Assembly (NCBI GenBank): GCA_031178565.1
Contig: JAPSIU010000017.1
Span: 1-20,076, forward strand
Reading direction: 5' to 3'
Source: Leucobacter sp.
Lineage (GTDB): Bacteria; Actinomycetota; Actinomycetes; Actinomycetales; Microbacteriaceae
Length of the DNA stretch: 20,076 bases
The notes beneath the pieces were generated by a model. That model was given only the letters and a program-made list of their open reading frames with translations, searched no databases and was not told the origin of the DNA. Numbering within the stretch: the first letter of the stretch is position 1; every line of letters starts with the position of its first letter. Shown piece after piece: positions 8,395 to 14,803 of the stretch. The position numbers and the translations under genes were made by a program.

Positions 8395-8850
8395 TCGCGC
8401 CTCGGCCTGCTCGCGCTCGATCGCGTGGCGGATCGCTCCTCGGGCGCGCTTTCTGTCGCCGCAGGCGTCGTAGACGATGCCGAGTCGCATCCAGGCCCGC
8501 CAGGATTCGGGATCGGCCTCCACCTCGGCGCGGTAGCGCGGAAAGGCCGCGTCGGCGTCCTCGCGCCGAGGCCGCCCCGAGGGCAGTGTCGCCACGGGCT
8601 CCTCAGGGAGTCGGCCCTCCGCCTCGAGCCGATCCGCGAGCTTCGTCGCCCGGCTTCCGAACTGGAGTTCGCGCACGAGGGCCCAGACCCCGATGAGCGG
8701 GAGGATCAGCAGCGCGACGCCCATGCTGATCGCGACGGCCTCGCCCGAGGAGAGCAGGGCGACCGCCCGGATGCCGACGAACGCGAAATAGAGCAGGAGC
8801 AGCGCGCTCATGAACACGACCCCGACGATCGCGCGGGTTCTGGGGTTCAC
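8374..8850 (-). CDS. Small membrane protein with a TPR-like C-terminal domain, function unknown
   Basis: The 158-residue protein has two predicted membrane helices (about residues 8-28 and 39-59). A basic linker follows, and then a soluble domain with a single TPR-like helix pair (about 105-150: RYRAEVEADPESWRAWMRLG, IVYDACGDRKRARGAIRHAI). This suggests a membrane-anchored protein-binding module. I cannot name a function. The GTG start at 8850 overlaps the TGA of dapB in a GTGA, so the two are translationally coupled and probably co-transcribed. I recall similar small TPR proteins next to dapB in other Microbacteriaceae, but I cannot check that here. Its end carries one copy of a 20-bp tandem repeat. 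Confidence 0.8.
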   Translation of the reverse strand: MNPRTRAIVGVVFMSALLLLYFAFVGIRAVALLSSGEAVAISMGVALLILPLIGVWALVRELQFGSRATKLADRLEAEGRLPEEPVATLPSGRPRREDADAAFPRYRAEVEADPESWRAWMRLGIVYDACGDRKRARGAIRHAIEREQAEARAASSQD

Positions 8851-9704
8851 GCGTCAGACCCCTCGGCAGGGGGTCGGGGAGCCGGTTCTTCAGGTGCAGG
8901 GTGTCGAGGAGCCGGCTCTTCAGGGGTTGAGTGTCGAGGAGCCGGCTGTCGGGGAGCCGGTTGTCGGGGAGCCGGTTCTCCCAACCCGAGCACCGCGTCG
9001 AGGCCGACCGTCAGTCCCTCGAGACCGCCGACCGCTTCGAGGGCTGCCCGGATCCCCGCTCGATAGGCCTCGTTCGAGTGGGTGTCGTGCGTGATCGTGA
9101 GGACCTCCCCGGGCCCCCCGAACCGCACCTCCTGCTTCGCCACCACCCCTGCGAGGCGGAGGCTGTGCACCGGGATCCCGGCGACGAGTTCGCCGCGCGC
9201 CGGCTGCTCCGCGAACGGCGTCTCGACGGGCGCTCCCCCGCGCGCCTCGGCCATGAGCTCGGCCGTGCGGACGGCCGTGCCCGAGGGTGAGTCGACCTTC
9301 GCGGGATGATGGGCCTCCACCACCTCGATCGCGTCGAAGAACGGGGCGGCCGCGCGTGCGAGCGCGGTGCCGATGACCGACCCGAGCGAGAAGTTCGGCA
9401 CCACGAGCACGCCGGATCCCGGCGTCGTCTCCAGGCGCGCACGGAGTTCGGCGAGGCGATCCGACGACCAGCCGCTGGTGCCGACGATCACCTTCTGCCC
9501 GCGCTCGAGCGCCCGCACGACGATCCCCTCCGAGGCCTCCGGATGGCTGACGTCGATGACGATGTCGGCATCGGCGGCGGCATCGGGGTCCGAGGTGCTC
9601 GTGAGTCGGGCGGCCAACTCGAAGTCGGGGTGCTCCTCGACCACTCGGCAGACGAGGGATCCGAGACGTCCGGTGGCTCCCGCCACTGCTACACGATTCG
9701 ACAT
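8847..9704 (-). CDS. dapB: 4-hydroxy-tetrahydrodipicolinate reductase with a Pro-rich repeat tail
   Basis: DapB reduces the DapA product with NAD(P)H in diaminopimelate/lysine synthesis. The Rossmann motif VAVAGATGRLG is at residues 5-15. DIVIDVSHPEA and KVIVGTSGWS follow. The catalytic block EAHHPAKVDSPSGTA has H132/H133 and K136. The core ends near residue 241 (GLTVGLDAVLGLG), about the usual family length. The remaining 44 residues are five-residue units such as PAPRQ, PAPRH, STPEE and PAPEE, an addition absent from ordinary DapB. The start is ATG 9704, with TAGCTT seven bases upstream. It is followed by the coupled TPR gene and preceded by the M16 peptidase, an arrangement seen in many actinobacteria. 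Confidence 0.95.
   Translation of the reverse strand: MSNRVAVAGATGRLGSLVCRVVEEHPDFELAARLTSTSDPDAAADADIVIDVSHPEASEGIVVRALERGQKVIVGTSGWSSDRLAELRARLETTPGSGVLVVPNFSLGSVIGTALARAAAPFFDAIEVVEAHHPAKVDSPSGTAVRTAELMAEARGGAPVETPFAEQPARGELVAGIPVHSLRLAGVVAKQEVRFGGPGEVLTITHDTHSNEAYRAGIRAALEAVGGLEGLTVGLDAVLGLGEPAPRQPAPRQPAPRHSTPEEPAPRHPAPEEPAPRPPAEGSDA
8881..8985. repeat. Seven 15-bp units encoding the DapB C-terminal tail
   Basis: Seven in-phase 15-base units start at 8881, most opening with GCCGG and ending in CGGGGA or CGAGGA. The first four form two 30-bp higher-order copies (8881-8910 and 8911-8940), followed by three 15-bp copies. Since 15 is a multiple of three, changes in copy number keep the dapB frame and only alter tail length. 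Confidence 0.85.
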
Positions 9705-9711
9705 GCTCTCT

Positions 9712-9717
9712 AAGCTA
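9712..9717 (-). promoter_or_regulatory. Putative -10 box (TAGCTT) for a leaderless dapB
   Basis: TAGCTT is separated from the dapB ATG by AGAGAGC (seven bases), in the 21-base gap after the M16 peptidase gene. AGAGAG could instead be a very close ribosome-binding site, so the leaderless reading is less certain here. Confidence 0.38.
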
Positions 9718-9725
9718 CCCGTCCG

Positions 9726-9809
9726 CTAGGCGATGGCGGTGGTCGTGCCGGCGGCCGTGGCCGCGGTGGCGGTGGCGGTCGTGGCCGTGGCGGCGTCGGT
9801 GGCCGTGAG
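9726..9809. repeat. Low-complexity GTGGC/GCGGT-rich tract encoding an Ala/Thr tail
   Basis: The plus strand is made of GTGGC/GGCGGT-like steps. On the minus strand it encodes the last 27 residues of the M16 peptidase, almost wholly Ala and Thr (TATTATATAATAAGTTTAIA). It looks like slippage-prone DNA added to the end of the gene. Confidence 0.7.
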
Positions 9810-11186
9810 CGTCGAGCGGGACGCGTCCCCGACGGCCACGACCGTGAGGGGCGCGGCCGCGAGCCCCGCGGCGACCTCGCGGATCTCCTCCGCCGTCACC
9901 GCGTGGAACCGCTCGAGCGAGGTGTCGAGGTCGAACAGCTCTCCGCTGCCGAGTTCGGCGCGTGCGAGGCGACCCATGCGCGTGTCGGAGTCTTCGAGCG
10001 CGAGGGCCGAGGATCCGGCGATCTGCCCGAGTGCGCGCTCGTGCTCCTCCTCCGTGATGCCGGACTCCGCCATCTTCTGCAGTTCGATACGGCTGAGCTC
10101 GACGACCTCGGCCGCCTTCTCCGGAGCGGTCCCCGCGTACATCCCGAAGAGTCCCGAGTCGGAGTAGCTCGCGCCGAAGGAGTATGCCGTGTAGGCGAGG
10201 CCCCGCTTCTCGCGGATCTCCTGGAAGAGCCTGCTGGCCATGCCTCCGCCCAGCACCGAGTTCATGATGCCGAAGGCAAAGCGTCGCGGGTCGTTCGCGC
10301 GGAGGCCGGGGGTCCCGATCATGAGGTTGATCTGCTCGCTCTGCCGCTCGACGATCTCGACGCGGGGTCGGGCAGAGGCGCGGGTGTCGTCCGTCGCCGC
10401 GGGCGGAATCGCAGGGTCTCCTCCCGACTGGACGCGGCGAACCGGAGATGCCACGCGGTCGGTGTTCCAGCGCTCCTCGGGCGAAAGCTCGAGCGCATCG
10501 AGGACCTGTTCGACCAATCGATCGTGGTCGACGGAACCCGCCGCGGTCACGACGAGCGTCGACGGGTCGTACCGGTCCCGGTAGTGCCCGTCCACGTCGT
10601 CGCGCCGTGCCTCGCGGATCGTCTCCGGGCTGCCGCCGATGGGGCGGCCGAGCGGATGCTCCCCGAGCACGGCCTCGAAGAATCGCTCGTTCGCGACGTC
10701 GGCGAGGTCGTCCGCCGCCATCGCGAGCTCCTCGAGGATCACGCCGCGCTCGTTCTCGAACTCGTCGGGGTCGAGGACGGAGTTCGTGACCATGTCGGCG
10801 AGCACCGCAACGGCGCCGGCGAGGTCGGCGTCGCGCACTTTCGCGTAGTAGCAGGTGTACTCCTTCGCGGTCAGCGCGTTGTGCTCGGCACCGATGCGGT
10901 CGAAGCTCGTGGCGATGGAGTAGGCGTCGCGCGTCGGCGTCCCCTTGAAGAGCAGGTGCTCGAGGAAGTGGGTCGATCCGAGGCTTCCGGGGGCGTCGCC
11001 GCGCTCGGCCTGCTCGTCACGGGAGCCGATACCCACCCAGAAACCGATCGATGCGCTGCGGGCGCCCGGCATTCGCTCGGTGAGGATGCGGAGTCCGCTC
11101 GGGTGCACTGTGCGCCGCATGAGGCCGCCCCCGAGGTCCGCGGAGAGTTCGGGCAGGTCGAGTGGCAGCAGGATCGGTTCACGCAT
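9726..11186 (-). CDS. M16 family zinc metallopeptidase (insulinase / processing-peptidase-like)
   Basis: This 486-residue protein is an M16B-type peptidase. The inverted zinc motif HFLEHLLFKGT gives H73, E76 and H77, and the downstream acidic ligand lies in RGVILEELAM (E152/E153). The second half carries LGGGMASRLFQEIREKRGLA and YTAYSFGASYSDSGLFGMYA, typical of the substrate-cradle domain. Bacterial members degrade or process peptides in the cytoplasm, and the exact role here is unknown. The last 27 residues are an Ala/Thr low-complexity tail. ATG 11186 has a TAGGCT box six bases upstream. An in-frame ATG 22 codons later (MRRTVHPSG) is an alternative start. In many actinobacteria this gene follows pnp, but here a catabolic operon lies upstream. 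Confidence 0.92.
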   Translation of the reverse strand: MREPILLPLDLPELSADLGGGLMRRTVHPSGLRILTERMPGARSASIGFWVGIGSRDEQAERGDAPGSLGSTHFLEHLLFKGTPTRDAYSIATSFDRIGAEHNALTAKEYTCYYAKVRDADLAGAVAVLADMVTNSVLDPDEFENERGVILEELAMAADDLADVANERFFEAVLGEHPLGRPIGGSPETIREARRDDVDGHYRDRYDPSTLVVTAAGSVDHDRLVEQVLDALELSPEERWNTDRVASPVRRVQSGGDPAIPPAATDDTRASARPRVEIVERQSEQINLMIGTPGLRANDPRRFAFGIMNSVLGGGMASRLFQEIREKRGLAYTAYSFGASYSDSGLFGMYAGTAPEKAAEVVELSRIELQKMAESGITEEEHERALGQIAGSSALALEDSDTRMGRLARAELGSGELFDLDTSLERFHAVTAEEIREVAAGLAAAPLTVVAVGDASRSTLTATDAATATTATATAATAAGTTTAIA

Positions 11187-11192
11187 TCTTCC

Positions 11193-11198
11193 AGCCTA
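11193..11198 (-). promoter_or_regulatory. Putative -10 box (TAGGCT) for a leaderless M16 peptidase gene
   Basis: TAGGCT lies six bases (GGAAGA) before ATG 11186, within the 43-base gap after the catabolic operon. It would separate expression of the housekeeping block from the upstream operon. GGAAGA touches the ATG and is too close to act as a ribosome-binding site. Confidence 0.42.
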
Positions 11199-11229
11199 TT
11201 GGGTGCATGTGACAGGAGTACCGCCCCTC

Positions 11230-12579
11230 TCACAGCTCCCGTCCCACTGCGAACGGCAAAGGACGAACCGGGAATTGAACGCGCGGAACCTGGCGCGTGC
11301 CGCGGTCTGCGAGGTAATCCGCGATCACGGGATGGCATGTGCGCCCCTGGCAGATCCCCATTCCGGCTCTCGTCCATAGTTTTGCGCTTCGATAGTCGCT
11401 CGCACCGTGTTCGATCGCTTCCTCGAGGTCCGCCGCGGTGACATTCTCGCAGCGACAGACTTCCGCCTGGGAAGCTGCTCCGGCGAGGGAGGGCTGAGGG
11501 AACAGCTTCGCCATAGCGGCCTGGAAACGCTTCACTCTCTCGTATCTTCTACGCTGTCTCCGGACCTCGCTCGCGGGAAGCGTGATGTTGAATCGTGTCC
11601 GAAGCAGGTGGGCGGCGACCAGATACCCTTCGAGCTGTGCGGCCTCCTTGCCCTGCACTCCCGCGCAGTCGCCGACCGCGTAGAGTCCCGGGACGGTGGT
11701 CTCGAACGCTCCACTCCTCCTGGGGGACCAGAAGCGCTGAGCTCGATCGAAGCTGGTTTCTGCTCCGGCTTGCTGCACGAGCTCGCTCGCGGAAACGAAG
11801 CCGTAGCCGAGCACGACACTGCTGCACCGCAGCGAGATCCGCCCCTCCGCGTCGCCCCGATGAGCGAGTTTCTCGATCTCGACCCGCCCCGGGCGCACTT
11901 CGGCGATCCTGAATCCGCTGTACATCCTCGTCCCCCGGCGGAGGATGTTCGCGAGGTAGCGGACTCCTTCGATCGCCACCTGTGCAGGAATCGATGTCCC
12001 CACCGCGAGCATCGTCGCCGGCGAAGCATTCAACGCCACTCGATTCTCCTCCACGACAGCCACGACACGCACTCCGGCGTCGAGCAACTGGCTTGCCGTG
12101 GCGAGCAGCAGGGGGCCGCTTCCCCCCACGACGACGTCATTGAAAGGAAAGGAACCGCTCCCCTTGATCAGCGTCTGGGCGGCCCCGCAAGCCATGACGC
12201 CGGGCAGTGAGTTGCCCTTCACCGGGCGTAGTCGTTCTCGCGCCCCTACTGCAACAATTGTGGCTTCTGGGTCGAAACGCCTGAGCTCACCGCCCTGCGA
12301 GATGATTGCGCGGCCCTTCTCGAAACCGTGGCATATGCTCTCGCCATGGAATCTGATACCGTCCGCCTCGTGGGCGGGAGCAGCACTCGCGACGCGATGG
12401 GATCGTGGAAACCGCTGCCGGGTGATTGCTCCTCCGGGCATGAGGTTCTCGTCGACCAGATCGACGCATAGCCCGGCAGAAGAGAGGACCCCGGCCGCTG
12501 CGGTGCCCGCCGGACCTGCGCCGATCACCAGGACCGAGCGCTCGGTCGAATCGCCGACCGGGTTGCTTTCAGAACTCAT
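11230..12579 (-). CDS. HcnB/OoxA-like FAD/NAD(P)-binding subunit of a heteromeric amine dehydrogenase
   Basis: The 449-residue protein matches the alpha subunit of HcnABC-type dehydrogenases (hydrogen cyanide synthase, opine oxidase, D-hydroxyproline dehydrogenase). It has a dinucleotide-binding site VLVIGAGPAG (G20, G22, G25). The family blocks VGARERLRPVKGNSLPGVM and VVGGSGPLLLATASQLLDAG follow, then the FAD-closing VPGLYAVGDCAGVQG. The C terminus carries a BFD-like [2Fe-2S] domain with Cys375, Cys377, Cys410 and Cys415 (EVCRCENVT and GICQGRTCHPV). I chose ATG 12579, because GGAG lies six bases upstream and the Rossmann core follows. It overlaps the small ferredoxin-like gene by 11 bases. 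It is the last gene of the operon. The electron acceptor and substrate are unknown. Confidence 0.88.
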   Translation of the reverse strand: MSSESNPVGDSTERSVLVIGAGPAGTAAAGVLSSAGLCVDLVDENLMPGGAITRQRFPRSHRVASAAPAHEADGIRFHGESICHGFEKGRAIISQGGELRRFDPEATIVAVGARERLRPVKGNSLPGVMACGAAQTLIKGSGSFPFNDVVVGGSGPLLLATASQLLDAGVRVVAVVEENRVALNASPATMLAVGTSIPAQVAIEGVRYLANILRRGTRMYSGFRIAEVRPGRVEIEKLAHRGDAEGRISLRCSSVVLGYGFVSASELVQQAGAETSFDRAQRFWSPRRSGAFETTVPGLYAVGDCAGVQGKEAAQLEGYLVAAHLLRTRFNITLPASEVRRQRRRYERVKRFQAAMAKLFPQPSLAGAASQAEVCRCENVTAADLEEAIEHGASDYRSAKLWTRAGMGICQGRTCHPVIADYLADRGTRQVPRVQFPVRPLPFAVGREL

Positions 12580-12793
12580 AGGAGTCTCCGTTCCTGACCG
12601 GCGTGATGCAGGAACGCAGGCGCTCCGAGCCGTTGCGAGTGACGACACACGCGTAGCAGCTCCCCATCCCGCAGATCACATCGGGCGCCGCTTCCGGATC
12701 CGCCGACATGCACGCCATCAGCACGGATATATCGGACGGCACCGTGAGTTCCTGCGCGTTGATCCCGATACGGACTTCGTCGTTCTCTTCCAT
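12569..12793 (-). CDS. HcnA-like small [2Fe-2S] subunit
   Basis: This 74-residue ferredoxin-like protein has four well-placed cysteines: C41, C46 and C49 in ICGMGSCYACVV, and C62 in LRSC. The C-x4-C-x2-C-x12-C spacing is that of plant-type [2Fe-2S] domains. It is the gamma/small subunit of HcnABC-type dehydrogenases and would pass electrons between the flavin subunits. It is shorter than the Pseudomonas HcnA (about 100 residues), with an N terminus reduced to one beta-hairpin region. The start ATG 12793 has GAGGGG six bases upstream. It begins 12 bases after the HcnC-like gene and overlaps the HcnB-like gene. Confidence 0.85.
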   Translation of the reverse strand: MEENDEVRIGINAQELTVPSDISVLMACMSADPEAAPDVICGMGSCYACVVTRNGSERLRSCITPVRNGDSYEF

Positions 12794-12799
12794 AATCTG

Positions 12800-12805
12800 C
12801 CCCTC
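12800..12805 (-). promoter_or_regulatory. Shine-Dalgarno GAGGGG for the small [2Fe-2S] gene
   Basis: GAGGGG is followed by six bases and ATG 12793, lying immediately after the stop codon of the upstream flavin subunit. It fixes the start of a gene short enough to be missed. Confidence 0.6.
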
Positions 12806-13969
12806 TCAAGCGAACAGTCGTTCGACGCCGAACTCTCTGCCCGCTTGCACGATGATCGGGTCGGCGGCCGCGTTCAGTATCTGCGAGACGACGATCTCGG
12901 CCGTCGCGGGCGCGAGTGCGATGCCGTCGCCTTCGTGCCCGGCCGCCACAAAGTACCCTCGATGTTCTGGGCTCTCGCCGACGAATGGACGGTGATCCGG
13001 TGTCCAGGGCCGCAGCCCTGCGAAACTCCGGATCACCGACACATTAACGATGTCCGGCAGGATCTCCGCCGCGCGACGAACGATCTCTGCAACCCACTCG
13101 ATCTTGACCTCGAGGTCGAACCCCGCAAACCTCCTCATGCTCCCCAGCAACATGTTGCCGTCCATCGTCGGTTCCGCGAGAAAAGCGAAACTCGGCGTAT
13201 CGCTGAAGTCGTCCTTCTTCTTATTCGTGACGTACGCCGCTTCGAGCAGGTTCACCCCTACTCCTGGCGCGAAGCGTTCGGTCACCACTAGGATTCCCTG
13301 ACGCGGCTTGATCGGGAGTTCGGGGAACCCCGTCACCCGGAGCTCCGGCGCCCACACCCCCATCGCATTCACGACAGTGGACGCCGAATACTCGCCCCGA
13401 TCGGTTCGGACGCCGCACACTCGCCCCCGCGACGTCAAGAGTTCCGTCGCCCTCTCACCGAATGCGTATCGGACCCCGTTGCCACGCGCGCTCCTCGTGT
13501 TCGCGGCGACGACGCCCGGCGGATAGATCGCTCCGTCGCTTTCGCAGTAGACACCACCGGCGACGACGGGCCCGAGCCGCGGTTCGATGTCCCGGCACTC
13601 GTCTCCGGTGAGCGCCTCCGCGTGAATCCCGACATTCGCCAATTCGCGGACCCGGTCCTCGTTCGTCGCGACGAGATCCGGATCCGTCACGAACATCAGC
13701 GATCCGTTCTGATCGAACTTCAGATCGGTGTCGAGCTCAGCCTCCATCTCGCGATATGCATTGACGCACCACGCAGTCAGTTCCATCGAGAACTTGTTGG
13801 TCTTGGTCTGAGAAAGGATGTCGCCGTCGCATCGCCCGCTGCTTCCCGCGCAGGGTGCGCTCTCTTCGATCACGAGAATCGACAATCCTGCATCGCTCAG
13901 CTTGCGAGAGATCAGCGCCCCCATGATGCCGTTTCCGACCACAATCACGTCTGTGAAATCGTTGTTCAT
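12806..13969 (-). CDS. HcnC/OoxB-like FAD-dependent oxidoreductase (DAO family) subunit
   Basis: The 387-residue flavoprotein is of the glycine/D-amino acid oxidase fold and forms the catalytic beta subunit in HcnABC-type enzymes, oxidising a C-N bond. It has the FAD motif DVIVVGNGIMG (G12, G14, G17) and an E-E-S acidic strand end (LVIEESAPCAGSSGRCDGD). The middle has PRLGPVVAGGVYCESDGAIY and NAMGVWAPELRV. The C terminus has RSFAGLRPWTPDHRPFVGES and FVAAGHEGDGIALAPATAEI, the substrate-side and FAD-closing blocks. The start ATG 13969 has AGGAGA six bases upstream. It is the first gene after a 111-base gap behind the GntR regulator. The substrate is not readable from sequence; opines, D-amino acids, sarcosine-like and imino acids are all possible. 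Confidence 0.88.
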   Translation of the reverse strand: MNNDFTDVIVVGNGIMGALISRKLSDAGLSILVIEESAPCAGSSGRCDGDILSQTKTNKFSMELTAWCVNAYREMEAELDTDLKFDQNGSLMFVTDPDLVATNEDRVRELANVGIHAEALTGDECRDIEPRLGPVVAGGVYCESDGAIYPPGVVAANTRSARGNGVRYAFGERATELLTSRGRVCGVRTDRGEYSASTVVNAMGVWAPELRVTGFPELPIKPRQGILVVTERFAPGVGVNLLEAAYVTNKKKDDFSDTPSFAFLAEPTMDGNMLLGSMRRFAGFDLEVKIEWVAEIVRRAAEILPDIVNVSVIRSFAGLRPWTPDHRPFVGESPEHRGYFVAAGHEGDGIALAPATAEIVVSQILNAAADPIIVQAGREFGVERLFA

Positions 13970-13975
13970 CCTTGT

Positions 13976-13981
13976 TCTCCT
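13976..13981 (-). promoter_or_regulatory. Shine-Dalgarno AGGAGA for the HcnC-like gene
   Basis: AGGAGA sits six bases before ATG 13969, in the 111-base gap after the GntR gene. It is among the clearest ribosome-binding sites in the window. Confidence 0.65.
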
Positions 13982-14041
13982 GGCAGAGGAAACCTCGTGC
14001 CGATACGTAGCCAGCTTGCGGGGCCGCTCGACGAGCAGTTC

Positions 14042-14058
14042 GTGTCCTGCGAAGACAC
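14042..14058. promoter_or_regulatory. Inverted repeat GTGTC-N7-GACAC in the gap before the dehydrogenase genes
   Basis: A perfect 5-bp dyad with a seven-base spacer lies 25-40 bases after the GntR stop and about 75 bases before the HcnC-like start. This gap (13970-14080) is by far the widest visible within the operon. The dyad may be an operator for the neighbouring regulator or a small hairpin in the mRNA. The arms are short enough that chance is possible. Confidence 0.25.
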
Positions 14059-14080
14059 CCGGTGCGTGAGCGGCTGGCGC

Positions 14081-14776
14081 CTATCGATGCACCCTGGTGC
14101 TCCGCGGACGAGTGTCGGTGGCGAAGATCTTCTCCTGGATCAACTCGAGCGATTCGCACACATGTTGCTCTGCGATGACCGCCGCTCGGTCGCCCTCGCC
14201 GGCGATGATGGCGTCGATGAGCTCGATGTGCTGCTGAGCCGAGTGCAAGAGATTCCCAGCCGAATAGAGCGACGCCAGATTGAAGTTGAAGTGGTAGGTA
14301 TTGTTCATCGTGGCGAATCGGATCAATCGCTGATTGTTCGAGCAACGGATGACCGCATCGTGGAACTCGTTGTTCTTGTACACGCGAGCGACAAGCCCGT
14401 CCTGCATGTGGCGTTCGAACTCCTCGCGGAAGCCGAGGAGTTCCTCGCGCTGGTCGGGAAGGATCGCGGACGCCGCGAGCTTCGCCGCGTGGCGCTCGAG
14501 TGCCGCGCGCACCTCGTATATCTCGACGATCTCCGATTCGGTGAACTCGTGAACGATCCAGCGCCTGCGCACGAGATCTACGAGCCCGTCGGATACGAGG
14601 CGCTGCAGCGCCTCGCGGATGGGCGACCTCGAGACCCCGAGTTCCTCTGCGATCTCGATCTCGATGAGCATCTCGTTCGGCCGGATCTCACCGTTCGCGA
14701 TCTTCGCTCGCAGATACGAATGAACCCCTTCGGCAATCCGACTCCGGGGCGCCTGACGGCCTTCCATCTCGCTCAT
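14081..14776 (-). CDS. GntR family transcriptional regulator, FCD (FadR-type) subfamily
   Basis: The 231-residue protein has an N-terminal winged helix-turn-helix (about residues 12-78: IAEGVHSYLRAKIANGEI, ELGVSRSPIREALQRLVSDG) and an all-helical FCD ligand domain (about 85-215). Conserved metal/ligand-site residues are visible in NNEFHDAVI, AQQHIELIDAI and EQHVCESLE. Such regulators usually repress a catabolic operon until a small organic acid or amino acid binds. The gene sits inside the operon, 27 bases after the ThDP enzyme, which suggests autoregulation. The start ATG 14776 has GAGG eight bases upstream; an ATG three codons later is the alternative. Confidence 0.92.
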   Translation of the reverse strand: MSEMEGRQAPRSRIAEGVHSYLRAKIANGEIRPNEMLIEIEIAEELGVSRSPIREALQRLVSDGLVDLVRRRWIVHEFTESEIVEIYEVRAALERHAAKLAASAILPDQREELLGFREEFERHMQDGLVARVYKNNEFHDAVIRCSNNQRLIRFATMNNTYHFNFNLASLYSAGNLLHSAQQHIELIDAIIAGEGDRAAVIAEQHVCESLELIQEKIFATDTRPRSTRVHR

Positions 14777-14803
14777 CTCGATGACCTCACAGCGTCTGGA
14801 TCT

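Noticed and set aside
11230..13969. Calling the trimer a genuine hydrogen cyanide synthase (hcnABC)
   Set aside because: The family also covers opine oxidases and hydroxyproline dehydrogenases. Gene order, small-subunit length and neighbours point to catabolism, so no hcn symbols were given.
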